From: Candidatus Pelagibacterales bacterium
GTDB taxonomy: Bacteria; Pseudomonadota; Alphaproteobacteria; Pelagibacterales; AG-422-B15
Direction of reading: 5' to 3'
DNA length: 11,355 bases
Assembly: GCA_016777745.1 (NCBI GenBank)
Contig: JADHQX010000032.1
Coordinates: forward strand, 1-11,355
The notes below the pieces were generated by a model. It ran no database searches and was not told the DNA's origin. It saw only the letters and a list, made by a program, of their open reading frames with translations. Position 1 is the first letter of the stretch, and each line of letters begins with the position of its first letter. Positions 1 to 5,329 of this stretch are shown in pieces. Position numbers and translations under genes: made by a program.

Positions 1-3
1 ATA

Positions 4-264
4 ATGAAATACGGTGAAGACAAGATAGTAAAAGAAATAGGTAAATATATTGAATCAACATATGGTCAACATTACAGTACAACCAAAGACGGTTTCCAGG
101 TACAAGATATGTTACGCCAACTAGGAATTGATAAAGATTTTTGCCAAGCAAATGCCATTAAGTATCTTTGTAGATATGGTAAAAAAGATGGTAAGAATAG
201 AAAAGATTTATTAAAGGCGATACATTATATCGTATTATTAATGAGTAGTGAAGACAACAAATAG
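4..264 (+). CDS. DUF3310 / T7 gp1.7-like phage protein
   Basis: This is an 86-aa protein with the core of the DUF3310 family, the family of T7 gp1.7, which is a nucleotide kinase. The conserved part is visible at residues 40-76: a Cys-Gln-Ala-Asn-Ala-Ile-Lys-Tyr-Leu stretch, then Arg-Tyr-Gly-Lys-Lys-Asp-Gly-Lys, then Asp-Leu-Leu-Lys-Ala-Ile-His-Tyr-Ile. Marine phage members commonly share the YGQHY stretch near residue 20. It has no signal peptide or membrane segment and is expected in the cytoplasm. A role in nucleotide metabolism is taken from the family; no kinase P-loop is visible, so the activity is uncertain. The start lies three bases from the window edge, so its ribosome binding site and operon partners are out of view. 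The stop codon overlaps the GGAG of the next gene, which suggests co-translation. Confidence 0.75.
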   Translation: MKYGEDKIVKEIGKYIESTYGQHYSTTKDGFQVQDMLRQLGIDKDFCQANAIKYLCRYGKKDGKNRKDLLKAIHYIVLLMSSEDNK

Positions 265-273
265 GAGAATATT

Positions 274-648
274 ATGGACACACAATTTAAAGACACTGAT
301 ATAGTTTTAGTAAAAGAAGATTTAGGTAAAAATCTGTACAGAAAGAAAACCTACTACACACTTGTTATTGAACAAGATGTGTTGGCAAATACTAAAGATG
401 AAGCTGATAAGAAGTTTGGTGAGGCTGGTATTAATCACTCAAATATAAATGCTGAAATCACAGATGAAGTTAACGGTGTAACAACTTATATGGTTGACGC
501 CAACTATACAGATGGTGATTCTACAGAATACCTTGGTAAAGTATCTTACACAGATGATGAGTATGCTGAAGAAATGGGTGACGTAGAAATAGACAGATAT
601 GCTGAAGAACAATTAAAAACACCATATACGGCTGGCGAAGGAATTTAA
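274..648 (+). CDS. Acidic phage protein of unknown function
   Basis: A 124-aa protein that I do not recognise. It is rich in Asp and Glu, especially after residue 80, and has no signal peptide, no membrane helix and no cysteine. Alternating hydrophobic and polar stretches at residues 25-35 and 69-92 suggest a mainly beta fold. The start is well supported: GGAG overlaps the stop of the preceding gene and lies about 7 nt before the ATG. The gene is followed within 20 nt by the next ribosome binding site, so it belongs to the same transcription unit. Acidic small proteins in phage early regions sometimes act as inhibitors or DNA mimics, but nothing here demonstrates that. Confidence 0.8.
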   Translation: MDTQFKDTDIVLVKEDLGKNLYRKKTYYTLVIEQDVLANTKDEADKKFGEAGINHSNINAEITDEVNGVTTYMVDANYTDGDSTEYLGKVSYTDDEYAEEMGDVEIDRYAEEQLKTPYTAGEGI

Positions 649-668
649 CAACAACAAAGGAGCAAATT

Positions 669-860
669 ATGCTAAACAATACAATAGAACAAATTGATAA
701 ACTCAATGAAATTATTGAGGCTATTGATAATAACGACTCTGCTTTGGCTAAAGACAAGGCAATAGTATGGAAGGACGATTTACAAGAAGAACTTGATAAA
801 GCAGCTTCAGATATTGATACACAATTGACTTTAGAAAATGAAAGCCAATACGGTAAGTAA
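669..860 (+). CDS. Small helical acidic protein, unknown
   Basis: A 63-aa protein preceded by a strong AAGGAG at 657-662, 6 nt before the ATG. The sequence is almost wholly helix-forming, with Leu/Ile heptad-like spacing from residue 5 to about 55 (Ile-Glu-Gln-Ile-Asp-Lys-Leu, later Leu-Gln-Glu-Glu-Leu). This suggests a short coiled coil or helical hairpin. It has no membrane segment and no cysteines. It ends one base before the ATG of a small membrane protein, so the two are probably translated together. The function is unknown. Confidence 0.75.
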   Translation: MLNNTIEQIDKLNEIIEAIDNNDSALAKDKAIVWKDDLQEELDKAASDIDTQLTLENESQYGK

Positions 861-861
861 T

Positions 862-978
862 ATGATGAAATATATTACAGGAATGTATGTGTATCTTTCT
901 CTAATCATTGGTTCAATACTATCAGATATAGTGAATTTATTTAAGAAGAAGAATACAACTAAAAGTAGTAAAAAGTAG
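862..978 (+). CDS. 38-aa single-helix membrane microprotein
   Basis: A short ORF starting one base after the preceding stop. It encodes 38 residues: a start MMKYITG, a hydrophobic helix at about residues 8-26 (Tyr-Val-Tyr-Leu-Ser-Leu-Ile-Ile-Gly-Ser-Ile-Leu), then a strongly basic tail with seven lysines. This is typical of a one-helix inner-membrane peptide with a cytoplasmic tail. There is no clear Shine-Dalgarno of its own; the tight spacing suggests translational coupling. Such peptides are common in T4-like phages and are easily missed because of their size. The function is unknown. The main doubt is whether it is expressed at all. Confidence 0.55.
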   Translation: MMKYITGMYVYLSLIIGSILSDIVNLFKKKNTTKSSKK

Positions 979-1116
979 ATGATGTACCACTCACTAGAAC
1001 AGCGAATCGCCAATCCTGGTGTGTCCTGGTGTCAACCAGGAGTGAATAAATCAATAGGATCAACAATTTTTAAAGGCTTGACTTATAGATCAAACTGTGG
1101 TAGGATATACAGATAA
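979..1116 (+). CDS. Doubtful 45-codon ORF over repeat region
   Basis: An open frame starts immediately after the preceding TAG (ATG ATG) and runs 45 codons to TAA at 1114-1116. The product would contain Trp, two cysteines and several Gly/Pro residues, unlike its lysine-rich neighbours. Its codons (CAG CGA ATC GCC) are unusually G+C-rich for the window. There is no ribosome binding site, the direct repeat and hairpin at 1014-1041 lie inside it, and a promoter overlaps its 3' end. It may therefore be a non-coding structured leader instead. It is listed because the frame stays open across an otherwise gene-free region. Confidence 0.3.
   Translation: MMYHSLEQRIANPGVSWCQPGVNKSIGSTIFKGLTYRSNCGRIYR
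1014..1041 (+). repeat. Tandem 9-bp repeat and hairpin
   Basis: TCCTGGTGT occurs at 1014-1022 and again at 1024-1032, and is followed by ACCAGGA at 1035-1041. The second copy can pair with ACCAGGA to make a 7-bp stem with a GTCA loop. The first copy could pair with the same arm, giving two mutually exclusive hairpins. No T-run follows, so this is not a standard intrinsic terminator. It lies upstream of the promoter at 1078-1106. Confidence 0.6.
1078..1106 (+). promoter_or_regulatory. Sigma70-like promoter P1
   Basis: TTGACT at 1078-1083 and TAGGAT at 1101-1106 are separated by 17 nt. The -35 matches five of six consensus bases and the -10 four of six. The expected start of transcription is near 1113. 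The first gene downstream begins at 1146 with AAGGA at 1131-1135. It would drive the unknown genes and envelope cluster beginning at 1146. Confidence 0.55.
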
Positions 1117-1145
1117 ACTAACAATAACAAAAGGACTATTATATT

Positions 1146-1481
1146 ATGACATTTAAATACGACAAAGACAACTTGTTTAAAGAGTTTGAAGACGCAAAAC
1201 AAAAAGATATTAAGTTATCAAAAGCTAAAACACAAGATGAAAAAGAAAACGATTACTTTTCAAATCGTATTCAATTTGTAAAAGATCACATTGAATTAAA
1301 ATCTAAAAATCCTTCTTACTATGAATTTGTAAGAGTCAATTTTGATAATCTACTTAAAGGTTATCAGAGTGTTAATCCGAGAGATTACTTCTATAATGTT
1401 GTTTTCGGTCTTACATACGCTCAGAAAAAAGCTAATGAAGAAGCTGAATTTGAAAATCTAGGTAAAGTGGATGCCAACTAA
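1146..1481 (+). CDS. Unknown charged helical phage protein
   Basis: A 111-aa protein that I do not recognise. It is highly charged and mostly helical in the first 50 residues (many Lys, Asp and Glu). A more aromatic second half (Tyr-Tyr-Glu-Phe, Asp-Tyr-Phe-Tyr-Asn-Val-Val-Phe) suggests a small folded domain. There is no cysteine, signal peptide or membrane helix. The start is supported by AAGGA at 1131-1135, 10 nt before the ATG. It is the first gene after promoter P1. The last four codons overlap the ATG of the next gene by 11 nt. The function is unknown. Confidence 0.8.
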   Translation: MTFKYDKDNLFKEFEDAKQKDIKLSKAKTQDEKENDYFSNRIQFVKDHIELKSKNPSYYEFVRVNFDNLLKGYQSVNPRDYFYNVVFGLTYAQKKANEEAEFENLGKVDAN

Positions 1482-1764
1482 TAAATTAGAACTCCTAAAG
1501 GCTCAACACCGTAAGTGGTTAGAGTCTTTAGGTATTCGTTTTGACAAAAAAGGTAGAGTGATTAATAACTTTAAGGGTTATGAAACTCCTCAATATATAC
1601 CAAGAAATTCTATACCAACAAGTGATAGGATAGTAAACTTTACAGGTAAACGTGAATATGCGACTGCGTTACCTGAAGGAAAAACAATTTCAGTTGCTTA
1701 TAACAAAGGTCCTTATATGGTGGTTGACGCCAAGGATTTTAAAACAATGGGAAGAAAAATATGA
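1471..1764 (+). CDS. Basic phage protein of unknown function
   Basis: A 97-aa basic protein (many Lys and Arg) with no signal peptide, membrane helix or cysteine. It begins with a helical segment rich in Leu and Lys. A central stretch contains several Pro and Tyr residues (Gln-Tyr-Ile-Pro-Arg-Asn-Ser-Ile-Pro-Thr), followed by short strand-like segments. A nucleic-acid-binding role is possible from the charge, but no motif proves it. The ATG lies inside the end of the preceding gene in another frame (11-nt overlap), and its own stop overlaps the next ATG as ATGA. This places it firmly in the operon. Confidence 0.75.
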   Translation: MPTNKLELLKAQHRKWLESLGIRFDKKGRVINNFKGYETPQYIPRNSIPTSDRIVNFTGKREYATALPEGKTISVAYNKGPYMVVDAKDFKTMGRKI

Positions 1765-2024
1765 AAACATTAATGATGATGACTATATTGGCTATAATGT
1801 CGGCTACTATGGTAAAAAGTGAAGAAGTTAAAAAGGACGTTGTAACGGAAAAGGTTACCGAAACAGCTACTGTTGTTAAAGTATGGGCAGAGAATGAATG
1901 GATTGATATAAAAGAATATCAAAAAACAAATTGGGAAAAAGGTAAAGAACAGAATGCTAGAAACATGAAAACTATTAAATCATTTTTTATAAAGGTTCAA
2001 AATTATGTTACACAAAGTAAGTGA
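1761..2024 (+). CDS. Small exported protein with signal peptide
   Basis: An 87-aa protein starting with MKTLMMMTILAIM, a short basic start plus hydrophobic core, and a probable cleavage region near residues 14-21 (Ser-Ala-Thr-Met-Val-Lys-Ser). The mature part is small, charged and without cysteines; Trp-Ala-Glu-Asn-Glu-Trp-Ile-Asp appears near residue 42. It is likely sent to the periplasm, although a signal anchor that is not cut is possible. The ATGA overlap with the upstream gene and a 20-nt overlap with the downstream gene indicate coupled translation. It is the first of several envelope-directed products between here and 4160. The function is unknown. Confidence 0.75.
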   Translation: MKTLMMMTILAIMSATMVKSEEVKKDVVTEKVTETATVVKVWAENEWIDIKEYQKTNWEKGKEQNARNMKTIKSFFIKVQNYVTQSK

Positions 2025-2193
2025 ACTAATTAGTAAAATAGAATCGATTAGAAAATTAGCTGATATGTTATATAAACTTAAATATCAATCACCAAAATCA
2101 AAAGAACGTGACATTCAAGTAGATAATTTAATTACCGACATACAATCAATGTGTAAATTAATAGCAAATGACAAAACAAAATACAAAAAATAA
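2005..2193 (+). CDS. Small helical protein, unknown
   Basis: A 62-aa protein with regularly spaced Leu/Ile residues throughout (Val-Ser-Glu-Leu-Ile-Ser-Lys-Ile, Leu-Ala-Asp-Met-Leu-Tyr-Lys-Leu). It is probably a helical hairpin or coiled coil, basic overall, with one cysteine at residue 50. AAAGG at 1991-1995 sits 9 nt before the ATG. The start overlaps the end of the exported-protein gene by 20 nt, and the last 26 nt overlap the next gene. The function is unknown. Confidence 0.7.
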   Translation: MLHKVSELISKIESIRKLADMLYKLKYQSPKSKERDIQVDNLITDIQSMCKLIANDKTKYKK

Positions 2194-2422
2194 AAAACAA
2201 TACAATGACTTTGATTCTTTTGATTCTAATTGGAGTAAGTCATATAAAGAAGAACAACTTGACGGATATTATATTGATAATGGTATTTCATATGGTCTCT
2301 ATAAAGATCAACACGGTAACTCAAAGATGAGGAAGTTGTCAGAAGATCCTACTAGTCACTTAAATAAAAATGATCCATTAGTCAAACAATTAATAAAGGA
2401 GAGATTTAAAAAAAATGGCTGA
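2168..2422 (+). CDS. Polar Tyr/Asp/Lys-rich unknown protein
   Basis: An 84-aa hydrophilic protein. It contains a Phe-Asp-Ser-Phe-Asp-Ser repeat near residues 15-20 and a Tyr/Gly-rich centre (Asp-Gly-Tyr-Tyr-Ile-Asp-Asn-Gly-Ile-Ser-Tyr-Gly). The end is Lys-rich. It has no signal peptide, membrane segment or cysteine. No Shine-Dalgarno is evident. The start lies inside the preceding gene (26-nt overlap), so translation probably depends on coupling. Its end overlaps the next ATG in the sequence ATGGCTGA. The function is unknown. Confidence 0.65.
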   Translation: MTKQNTKNKKQYNDFDSFDSNWSKSYKEEQLDGYYIDNGISYGLYKDQHGNSKMRKLSEDPTSHLNKNDPLVKQLIKERFKKNG

Positions 2423-2582
2423 CCAATATATTATAAAAAGTTTAAAAGAGAGAATAAAAGAAATTAAAGTAGAATTAGAATTTAAAGAAACTCAATCTTT
2501 AAGTGATGAACTATATGAAATAAACGATACATTAAAAAAATTAGGTGAAAATGAAAAGACTCATATTATTAGCTTTAACTAG
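2415..2582 (+). CDS. 55-aa helical protein, unknown
   Basis: A short ORF of 55 codons beginning MADQYIIKSL and ending at TAG 2580-2582. Almost the whole product is predicted helix, with alternating Lys/Glu and Ile/Leu in a coiled-coil-like pattern up to residue 43. It overlaps the preceding gene by 8 nt and the lipoprotein gene downstream by about 32 nt. The long downstream overlap is unusual but compatible with coupled start selection. Without this ORF, roughly 120 bases of an otherwise fully coding region would be unused. The function is unknown. Confidence 0.6.
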   Translation: MADQYIIKSLKERIKEIKVELEFKETQSLSDELYEINDTLKKLGENEKTHIISFN

Positions 2583-3027
2583 TTTACTATTAACCAATTG
2601 TGCTTCTGTTGATAGAACGACCACTGGTGCTGTTTTAGGTGCTGGAACATCTACTTCGGTATGTGTTCAAATGGGTTTAAGTGATCCTTATGTTATTGCT
2701 AGTTGTGCTTTAGTAGGTGGATTTAAAGGAGCTGATTTAATGTACAAATCAGATTATGATGTACACAATGCTGTATTTGTAGATCATTTAAATACAGGTC
2801 CAACAAAATCTTCATATACAAATTGGTACAATACAAAAACAGGTAATAGTGGTATTATTAAAACAAGTAGCTCTTATATGAAAGGTCCTTTAAAGTGTAA
2901 AGACTATGACGCTACTGTTGATATTACACAAAGTTGGCCACTAATTGGAATTGGTAGTCCAAATAGAAGAGCGGTATTTGGTACTGCTTGTCAGTTACCT
3001 GATGGAAGATGGATTGAAAAAGGATGA
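2551..3027 (+). CDS. Lipoprotein, rickettsial 17-kDa antigen-like
   Basis: A 158-aa lipoprotein. The signal sequence MKRLILLALTSLLLTN ends at Cys17, a lipobox-type site (Leu-Thr-Asn-Cys). Small-residue segments with a glycine-zipper look follow at about 26-33 and 48-60. The C-terminal third resembles the 17-kDa outer-membrane surface antigen family of Rickettsia and other alphaproteobacteria: Asn-Thr-Lys-Thr-Gly-Asn-Ser-Gly near 94-101, Cys116-Lys-Asp-Tyr, then Phe-Gly-Thr-Ala-Cys147 and Pro-Asp-Gly-Arg-Trp at 150-154. It is expected in the outer membrane or periplasm. The ATG at 2551 is preferred over an in-frame GTG at 2545 because it gives a normal signal peptide. Its stop overlaps the next gene as ATGA. 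A host-derived envelope gene carried by the phage is likely. The role is unknown; surface change or superinfection exclusion is conjecture. Confidence 0.75.
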   Translation: MKRLILLALTSLLLTNCASVDRTTTGAVLGAGTSTSVCVQMGLSDPYVIASCALVGGFKGADLMYKSDYDVHNAVFVDHLNTGPTKSSYTNWYNTKTGNSGIIKTSSSYMKGPLKCKDYDATVDITQSWPLIGIGSPNRRAVFGTACQLPDGRWIEKG

Positions 3028-3395
3028 AAAAAATTGTAATTATTATATTTTTATTAGTGTTGACATCTGTTGTAATTAATATGGCGTCTGCTGGTGAAAA
3101 GATTTTATATTCAAAGGTTAAAACAATAGAACCAGGTGAAGTGAATGGTCAATATTGTTTTGTGAAGGTCATTATTAAACAAGAAGGTGATACGATCACA
3201 AAAGAAGAGGTTTTGGAGTGTGCTGACGGTAAAAAAGGTATTGAAACACCAGGTTATTGGGATTTATTTGCTCAATTTTATTACCGTGATGTATCTGCTC
3301 CAGAATATTGCCGATACTATAGTCGGCCGAATCACGTCTTTAAATCACCAGGAAAAACGTGTTTACAAATAAATGGTGAATGGGAGGTAAGATGA
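3024..3395 (+). CDS. Exported four-cysteine protein, unknown
   Basis: A 123-aa protein with a clear signal peptide: MKKIV, a hydrophobic core to residue 19, and a cleavage motif Ala-Ser-Ala at about 21-23. The mature domain of about 100 residues has four cysteines (45, 66, 96, 113), an even number that fits two disulfides in the periplasm. Aromatic residues cluster at 78-100 (Gly-Tyr-Trp-Asp-Leu-Phe-Ala-Gln-Phe-Tyr-Tyr). It ends Asn-Gly-Glu-Trp-Glu-Val-Arg, which recalls the end of the upstream lipoprotein (Asp-Gly-Arg-Trp). That is a loose resemblance only. ATGA overlaps on both sides couple it to the lipoprotein upstream and the membrane microprotein downstream. I do not recognise a family. 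Confidence 0.75.
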   Translation: MKKIVIIIFLLVLTSVVINMASAGEKILYSKVKTIEPGEVNGQYCFVKVIIKQEGDTITKEEVLECADGKKGIETPGYWDLFAQFYYRDVSAPEYCRYYSRPNHVFKSPGKTCLQINGEWEVR

Positions 3396-3538
3396 TTAAA
3401 AATATAATCATAATCGCTCTAGTTGTATTGTTAATAAACAAGACGGATATCACTATAAGTGACGGACTAGAGTATATTCAATCTGGACTTGACAATGTTC
3501 AACAAATGGTATATAATATAAAAAGTGAGGTAAAATAA
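3392..3538 (+). CDS. 48-aa membrane or exported microprotein
   Basis: A short ORF overlapping the preceding stop as ATGA, with GGGAGG about 5 nt before the ATG. It encodes a hydrophobic N-terminus (Ile-Lys-Asn-Ile-Ile-Ile-Ile-Ala-Leu-Val-Val-Leu-Leu-Ile) followed by a polar, probably helical tail of about 30 residues. This suggests a membrane-anchored peptide with the tail in the periplasm. The last 17 codons also contain a perfect sigma70 promoter (3489-3517), so this stretch has two functions. The good ribosome binding site and coupling make it a likely real gene. The function is unknown. Confidence 0.65.
   Translation: MIKNIIIIALVVLLINKTDITISDGLEYIQSGLDNVQQMVYNIKSEVK
3489..3517 (+). promoter_or_regulatory. 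Perfect-consensus sigma70 promoter P2
   Basis: TTGACA at 3489-3494 and TATAAT at 3512-3517 are separated by exactly 17 nt, matching the consensus at all twelve positions. It lies within the 3' end of the 48-aa ORF. Transcription would start near 3524, just ahead of the GAGG at 3527-3530 that serves the lipoprotein at 3543. Confidence 0.75.
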
Positions 3539-3542
3539 TAAT

Positions 3543-4160
3543 ATGAAAAATGTGAAAAGAATAGTTGGAGTAGTAATAGTTGGCCTATTGATGGCAAATT
3601 GTTCTTCCAATTACAAAATGAAAAGTGAGAGTGGAAAAGTCTTAAATCAAGTACCTAACTGGTATATGGCTGATTTTTCTGAAAGCAAAGCGTGTGATAC
3701 GCCTATGTTTGGTAAAGATAAAGATAAAATGTGTATCTTTGGTGTTGGTACTGCTGTATCTCCAGACCTTAATCTATCAATAGAAAAAGGTATGATGATT
3801 GCTAAGGCAGAGTTGGCTGATATTATCAAAGGCGAAATGAATAAATCTTCTAAACAATTTATCACAGAACTAGGTAAAACTAATACTAAAACAACCGTTT
3901 CGGAAGTTGAAAGTACAATAGTTAACCTAATTAAAAATACTCCAGTTAGAGGATATGAAATCTTTGCTAAAGATGTAACTATTACTAAACAAGGTTACTA
4001 CAGAGCTTGGATTGGTTTAAGATTACCAATGGGCGAATATAATAAGATGTACAACTTTACAATCGCTGAAGCTGTTGACGCTTATAATGTAAAAGAAAAA
4101 GCGACTATCGCTTATGAATCCCTAATAGGTAAAAAAGATGAAAATAATAATATACAGTAA
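3543..4160 (+). CDS. LPP20-like lipoprotein
   Basis: A 205-aa lipoprotein. The signal sequence (basic start, hydrophobic residues 8-17) ends at a lipobox-like Met-Ala-Asn-Cys20 followed by Ser-Ser. The mature part resembles the LPP20 lipoprotein family of Gram-negative bacteria: Val-Pro-Asn-Trp-Tyr at 37-41, Phe-Gly-Val-Gly-Thr-Ala at 66-71, an alanine-bearing helix at 82-97 and Tyr-Tyr-Arg-Ala-Trp-Ile-Gly-Leu at 152-159. Cys51 and Cys64 could form a disulfide. It is expected in the outer membrane facing the periplasm. GAGG at 3527-3530 lies 12 nt before the ATG, a little far. It has its own perfect-consensus promoter (P2), so it can be expressed apart from the cluster upstream. The role in the phage is unknown; the family assignment rests on motif spacing only. 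Confidence 0.65.
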   Translation: MKNVKRIVGVVIVGLLMANCSSNYKMKSESGKVLNQVPNWYMADFSESKACDTPMFGKDKDKMCIFGVGTAVSPDLNLSIEKGMMIAKAELADIIKGEMNKSSKQFITELGKTNTKTTVSEVESTIVNLIKNTPVRGYEIFAKDVTITKQGYYRAWIGLRLPMGEYNKMYNFTIAEAVDAYNVKEKATIAYESLIGKKDENNNIQ

Positions 4161-4398
4161 AGAAAACTGTTTATACTGTTCAAAGGCTAAGACTTTGATA
4201 AAAAAACTTGGCCTTGAATACAGTGAAAAGAAATTAGAAGATTTTGATTCTACTGAAGCTATGTTGGAAGATATTGGTAAACAAGTGAGAACTATGCCAC
4301 AAATTAAAATTGATGATAAGTTAATTGGTGGTTATAATCAGTTAGTAGAATACTTTGCTGATAATGGTAAAGTTAATTTCAAAGGTGATATTATATAG
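4138..4398 (+). CDS. Glutaredoxin
   Basis: An 86-aa thioredoxin-fold protein. The redox motif Cys11-Leu-Tyr-Cys14 replaces the usual CPYC. The cis-proline motif Thr-Met-Pro54 is followed by strand residues Gln-Ile-Lys-Ile-Asp, and Gly-Gly-Tyr at 64-66 is the glutathione-binding turn. Length and order match typical bacterial and phage glutaredoxins. It is cytoplasmic and probably reduces ribonucleotide reductase or other disulfides using glutathione, as T4-like phage glutaredoxins such as NrdC are thought to do. It overlaps the lipoprotein gene by 23 nt and the next gene by 1 nt (TAGTG). It is therefore part of the unit driven by promoter P2, although its cellular place differs from that of the lipoprotein. 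Confidence 0.93.
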   Translation: MKIIIYSKENCLYCSKAKTLIKKLGLEYSEKKLEDFDSTEAMLEDIGKQVRTMPQIKIDDKLIGGYNQLVEYFADNGKVNFKGDII

Positions 4399-4868
4399 TG
4401 TCAGATAAAGATAATATTATTCAGTTTCCGACCAATCGTATTGTGGAACCAACAAAGGTTGGCAAATTAGATCCAAAGATGAACAAAAAGATTAAGGATC
4501 AACAAACAAGACAGTTTGTAGAAACAGCAGTAGATGATATTAGTATGATTATGTTAAGACAATTATATGACCTTTCGATTAAAACAGATAAACATACCTT
4601 TACAAAAGACTTGGCATTGGTGGTGGATATGATTAGAGGGTTAGTTTATAGAGATTTTGATATGACACATCCAGCACAAAAATTAACAGAAAAATTAGTG
4701 AACTTAAAAATTAATAAAGACGGTACTCAATCAGCTAAAATAGATTATTCAAGTATTATTGATGTTCCTTCTAAAACACCAAAACCTTTAAGTAGTGATG
4801 TAAAAAATGAATTAAAAGATTTAAACGATCAAGCAGGTTTCTTTGACGGAGATAAACTTGATGATTAA
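4398..4868 (+). CDS. Conserved T4-like marine phage protein, unknown
   Basis: A 156-aa cytoplasmic protein starting with GTG that overlaps the glutaredoxin stop by one base (TAGTG). An N-terminal Asn-Ile-Ile-Gln-Phe-Pro motif at 6-11 is followed by a charged linker. A helical middle spans about 35-95 (Phe-Val-Glu-Thr-Ala-Val-Asp-Asp-Ile, Leu-Val-Val-Asp-Met-Ile-Arg-Gly-Leu-Val-Tyr-Arg-Asp-Phe). The acidic end closes with Ala-Gly-Phe-Phe-Asp-Gly-Asp. I recall similar proteins in cyanophage and pelagiphage T4-like genomes without an assigned role. Its position just before a winged-helix protein and RNase H suggests service in replication, transcription or virion assembly, but the sequence does not decide. 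No motif for catalysis is visible. Confidence 0.75.
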   Translation: MSDKDNIIQFPTNRIVEPTKVGKLDPKMNKKIKDQQTRQFVETAVDDISMIMLRQLYDLSIKTDKHTFTKDLALVVDMIRGLVYRDFDMTHPAQKLTEKLVNLKINKDGTQSAKIDYSSIIDVPSKTPKPLSSDVKNELKDLNDQAGFFDGDKLDD

Positions 4869-4935
4869 AAGAAATTCCAACGGAATCGCCTCAACAGGTT
4901 GTAAAATAGTCAAAACAATAACAAAGGAGAATATA

Positions 4936-5319
4936 ATGTTGAAAACATTTAAAAAACTATTTGTTAAAGACGAACTAGTTGCTGTAAAAGTGGTTAAAAG
5001 AACTACTGATACAAGAGGCAGAAAATCTTTATCAAAAAAACAAAAAGTATTGAATCTTTTATCTAAAGGTTCGAATGTAGCTTGGAAAACAATCAGATCA
5101 AAATTTGATTTGGAATCACCAAGAGCTATGATTGACACTTTAAGAGCAGAGGGTCATATGATCTATGGTAATAAAGTTGCTGGAAAAACTTATTACAGAA
5201 TAGGTCAACCTACTAGAGCTATTATAGCTGCTGGTATTCAATCTTTATACGGAACTAAATTCAAGTACAACAACCATAACGTTGATGTAACTAAAATGGA
5301 TTTATCTCCTATTAATTAA
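4936..5319 (+). CDS. Winged-helix DNA-binding phage protein
   Basis: A 127-aa basic protein. Residues 35-90 have the pattern of a winged helix: helix Gln-Lys-Val-Leu-Asn-Leu-Leu, helix Ala-Trp-Lys-Thr-Ile-Arg, then a recognition-type helix Ser-Pro-Arg-Ala-Met-Ile-Asp-Thr-Leu-Arg. Two strands end in Thr-Tyr-Tyr-Arg-Ile-Gly. The C-terminal Ala-Ile-Ile-Ala-Ala-Gly-Ile-Gln-Ser-Leu-Tyr-Gly stretch is familiar from marine T4-like phages. The start at 4936 is chosen for its AAGGAG at 4924-4929. An in-frame ATG at 4861 with GGAG at 4848-4851 would add 25 residues and remains possible. It probably binds DNA in the cytoplasm, as a regulator or replication accessory. No specific target is visible. A 9-bp hairpin follows the stop. 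Confidence 0.75.
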   Translation: MLKTFKKLFVKDELVAVKVVKRTTDTRGRKSLSKKQKVLNLLSKGSNVAWKTIRSKFDLESPRAMIDTLRAEGHMIYGNKVAGKTYYRIGQPTRAIIAAGIQSLYGTKFKYNNHNVDVTKMDLSPIN

Positions 5320-5329
5320 TACACCATTG

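Noticed and set aside
521..1013. Minus-strand open frames opposite the first genes
   Set aside because: They lie opposite well-supported + strand genes or the repeat region, lack ribosome binding sites, and have the composition of reversed A+T-rich coding sequence.
2251..2280. TTGACG followed by A+T-rich sequence as a promoter
   Set aside because: No acceptable -10 box at 16-18 nt, and it lies in the middle of a gene.
2545..2550. GTG at 2545 as the lipoprotein start
   Set aside because: It adds only two residues, and the ATG at 2551 gives a normal signal peptide.
3187..3372. Second + strand ORF within the exported-protein gene
   Set aside because: Different frame inside a gene with a signal peptide and coupled start; no ribosome binding site and no familiar sequence.
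4843..4935. TTG at 4843 or ATG at 4861 as the start of the winged-helix protein
   Set aside because: The ATG at 4936 has a much better AAGGAG with ideal spacing; the 4861 start is kept only as an alternative because of GGAG at 4848-4851.
4821..5138. Minus-strand 105-codon ORF
   Set aside because: It is the reverse of the winged-helix gene and the end of its neighbour; no start signal and no recognisable domain.
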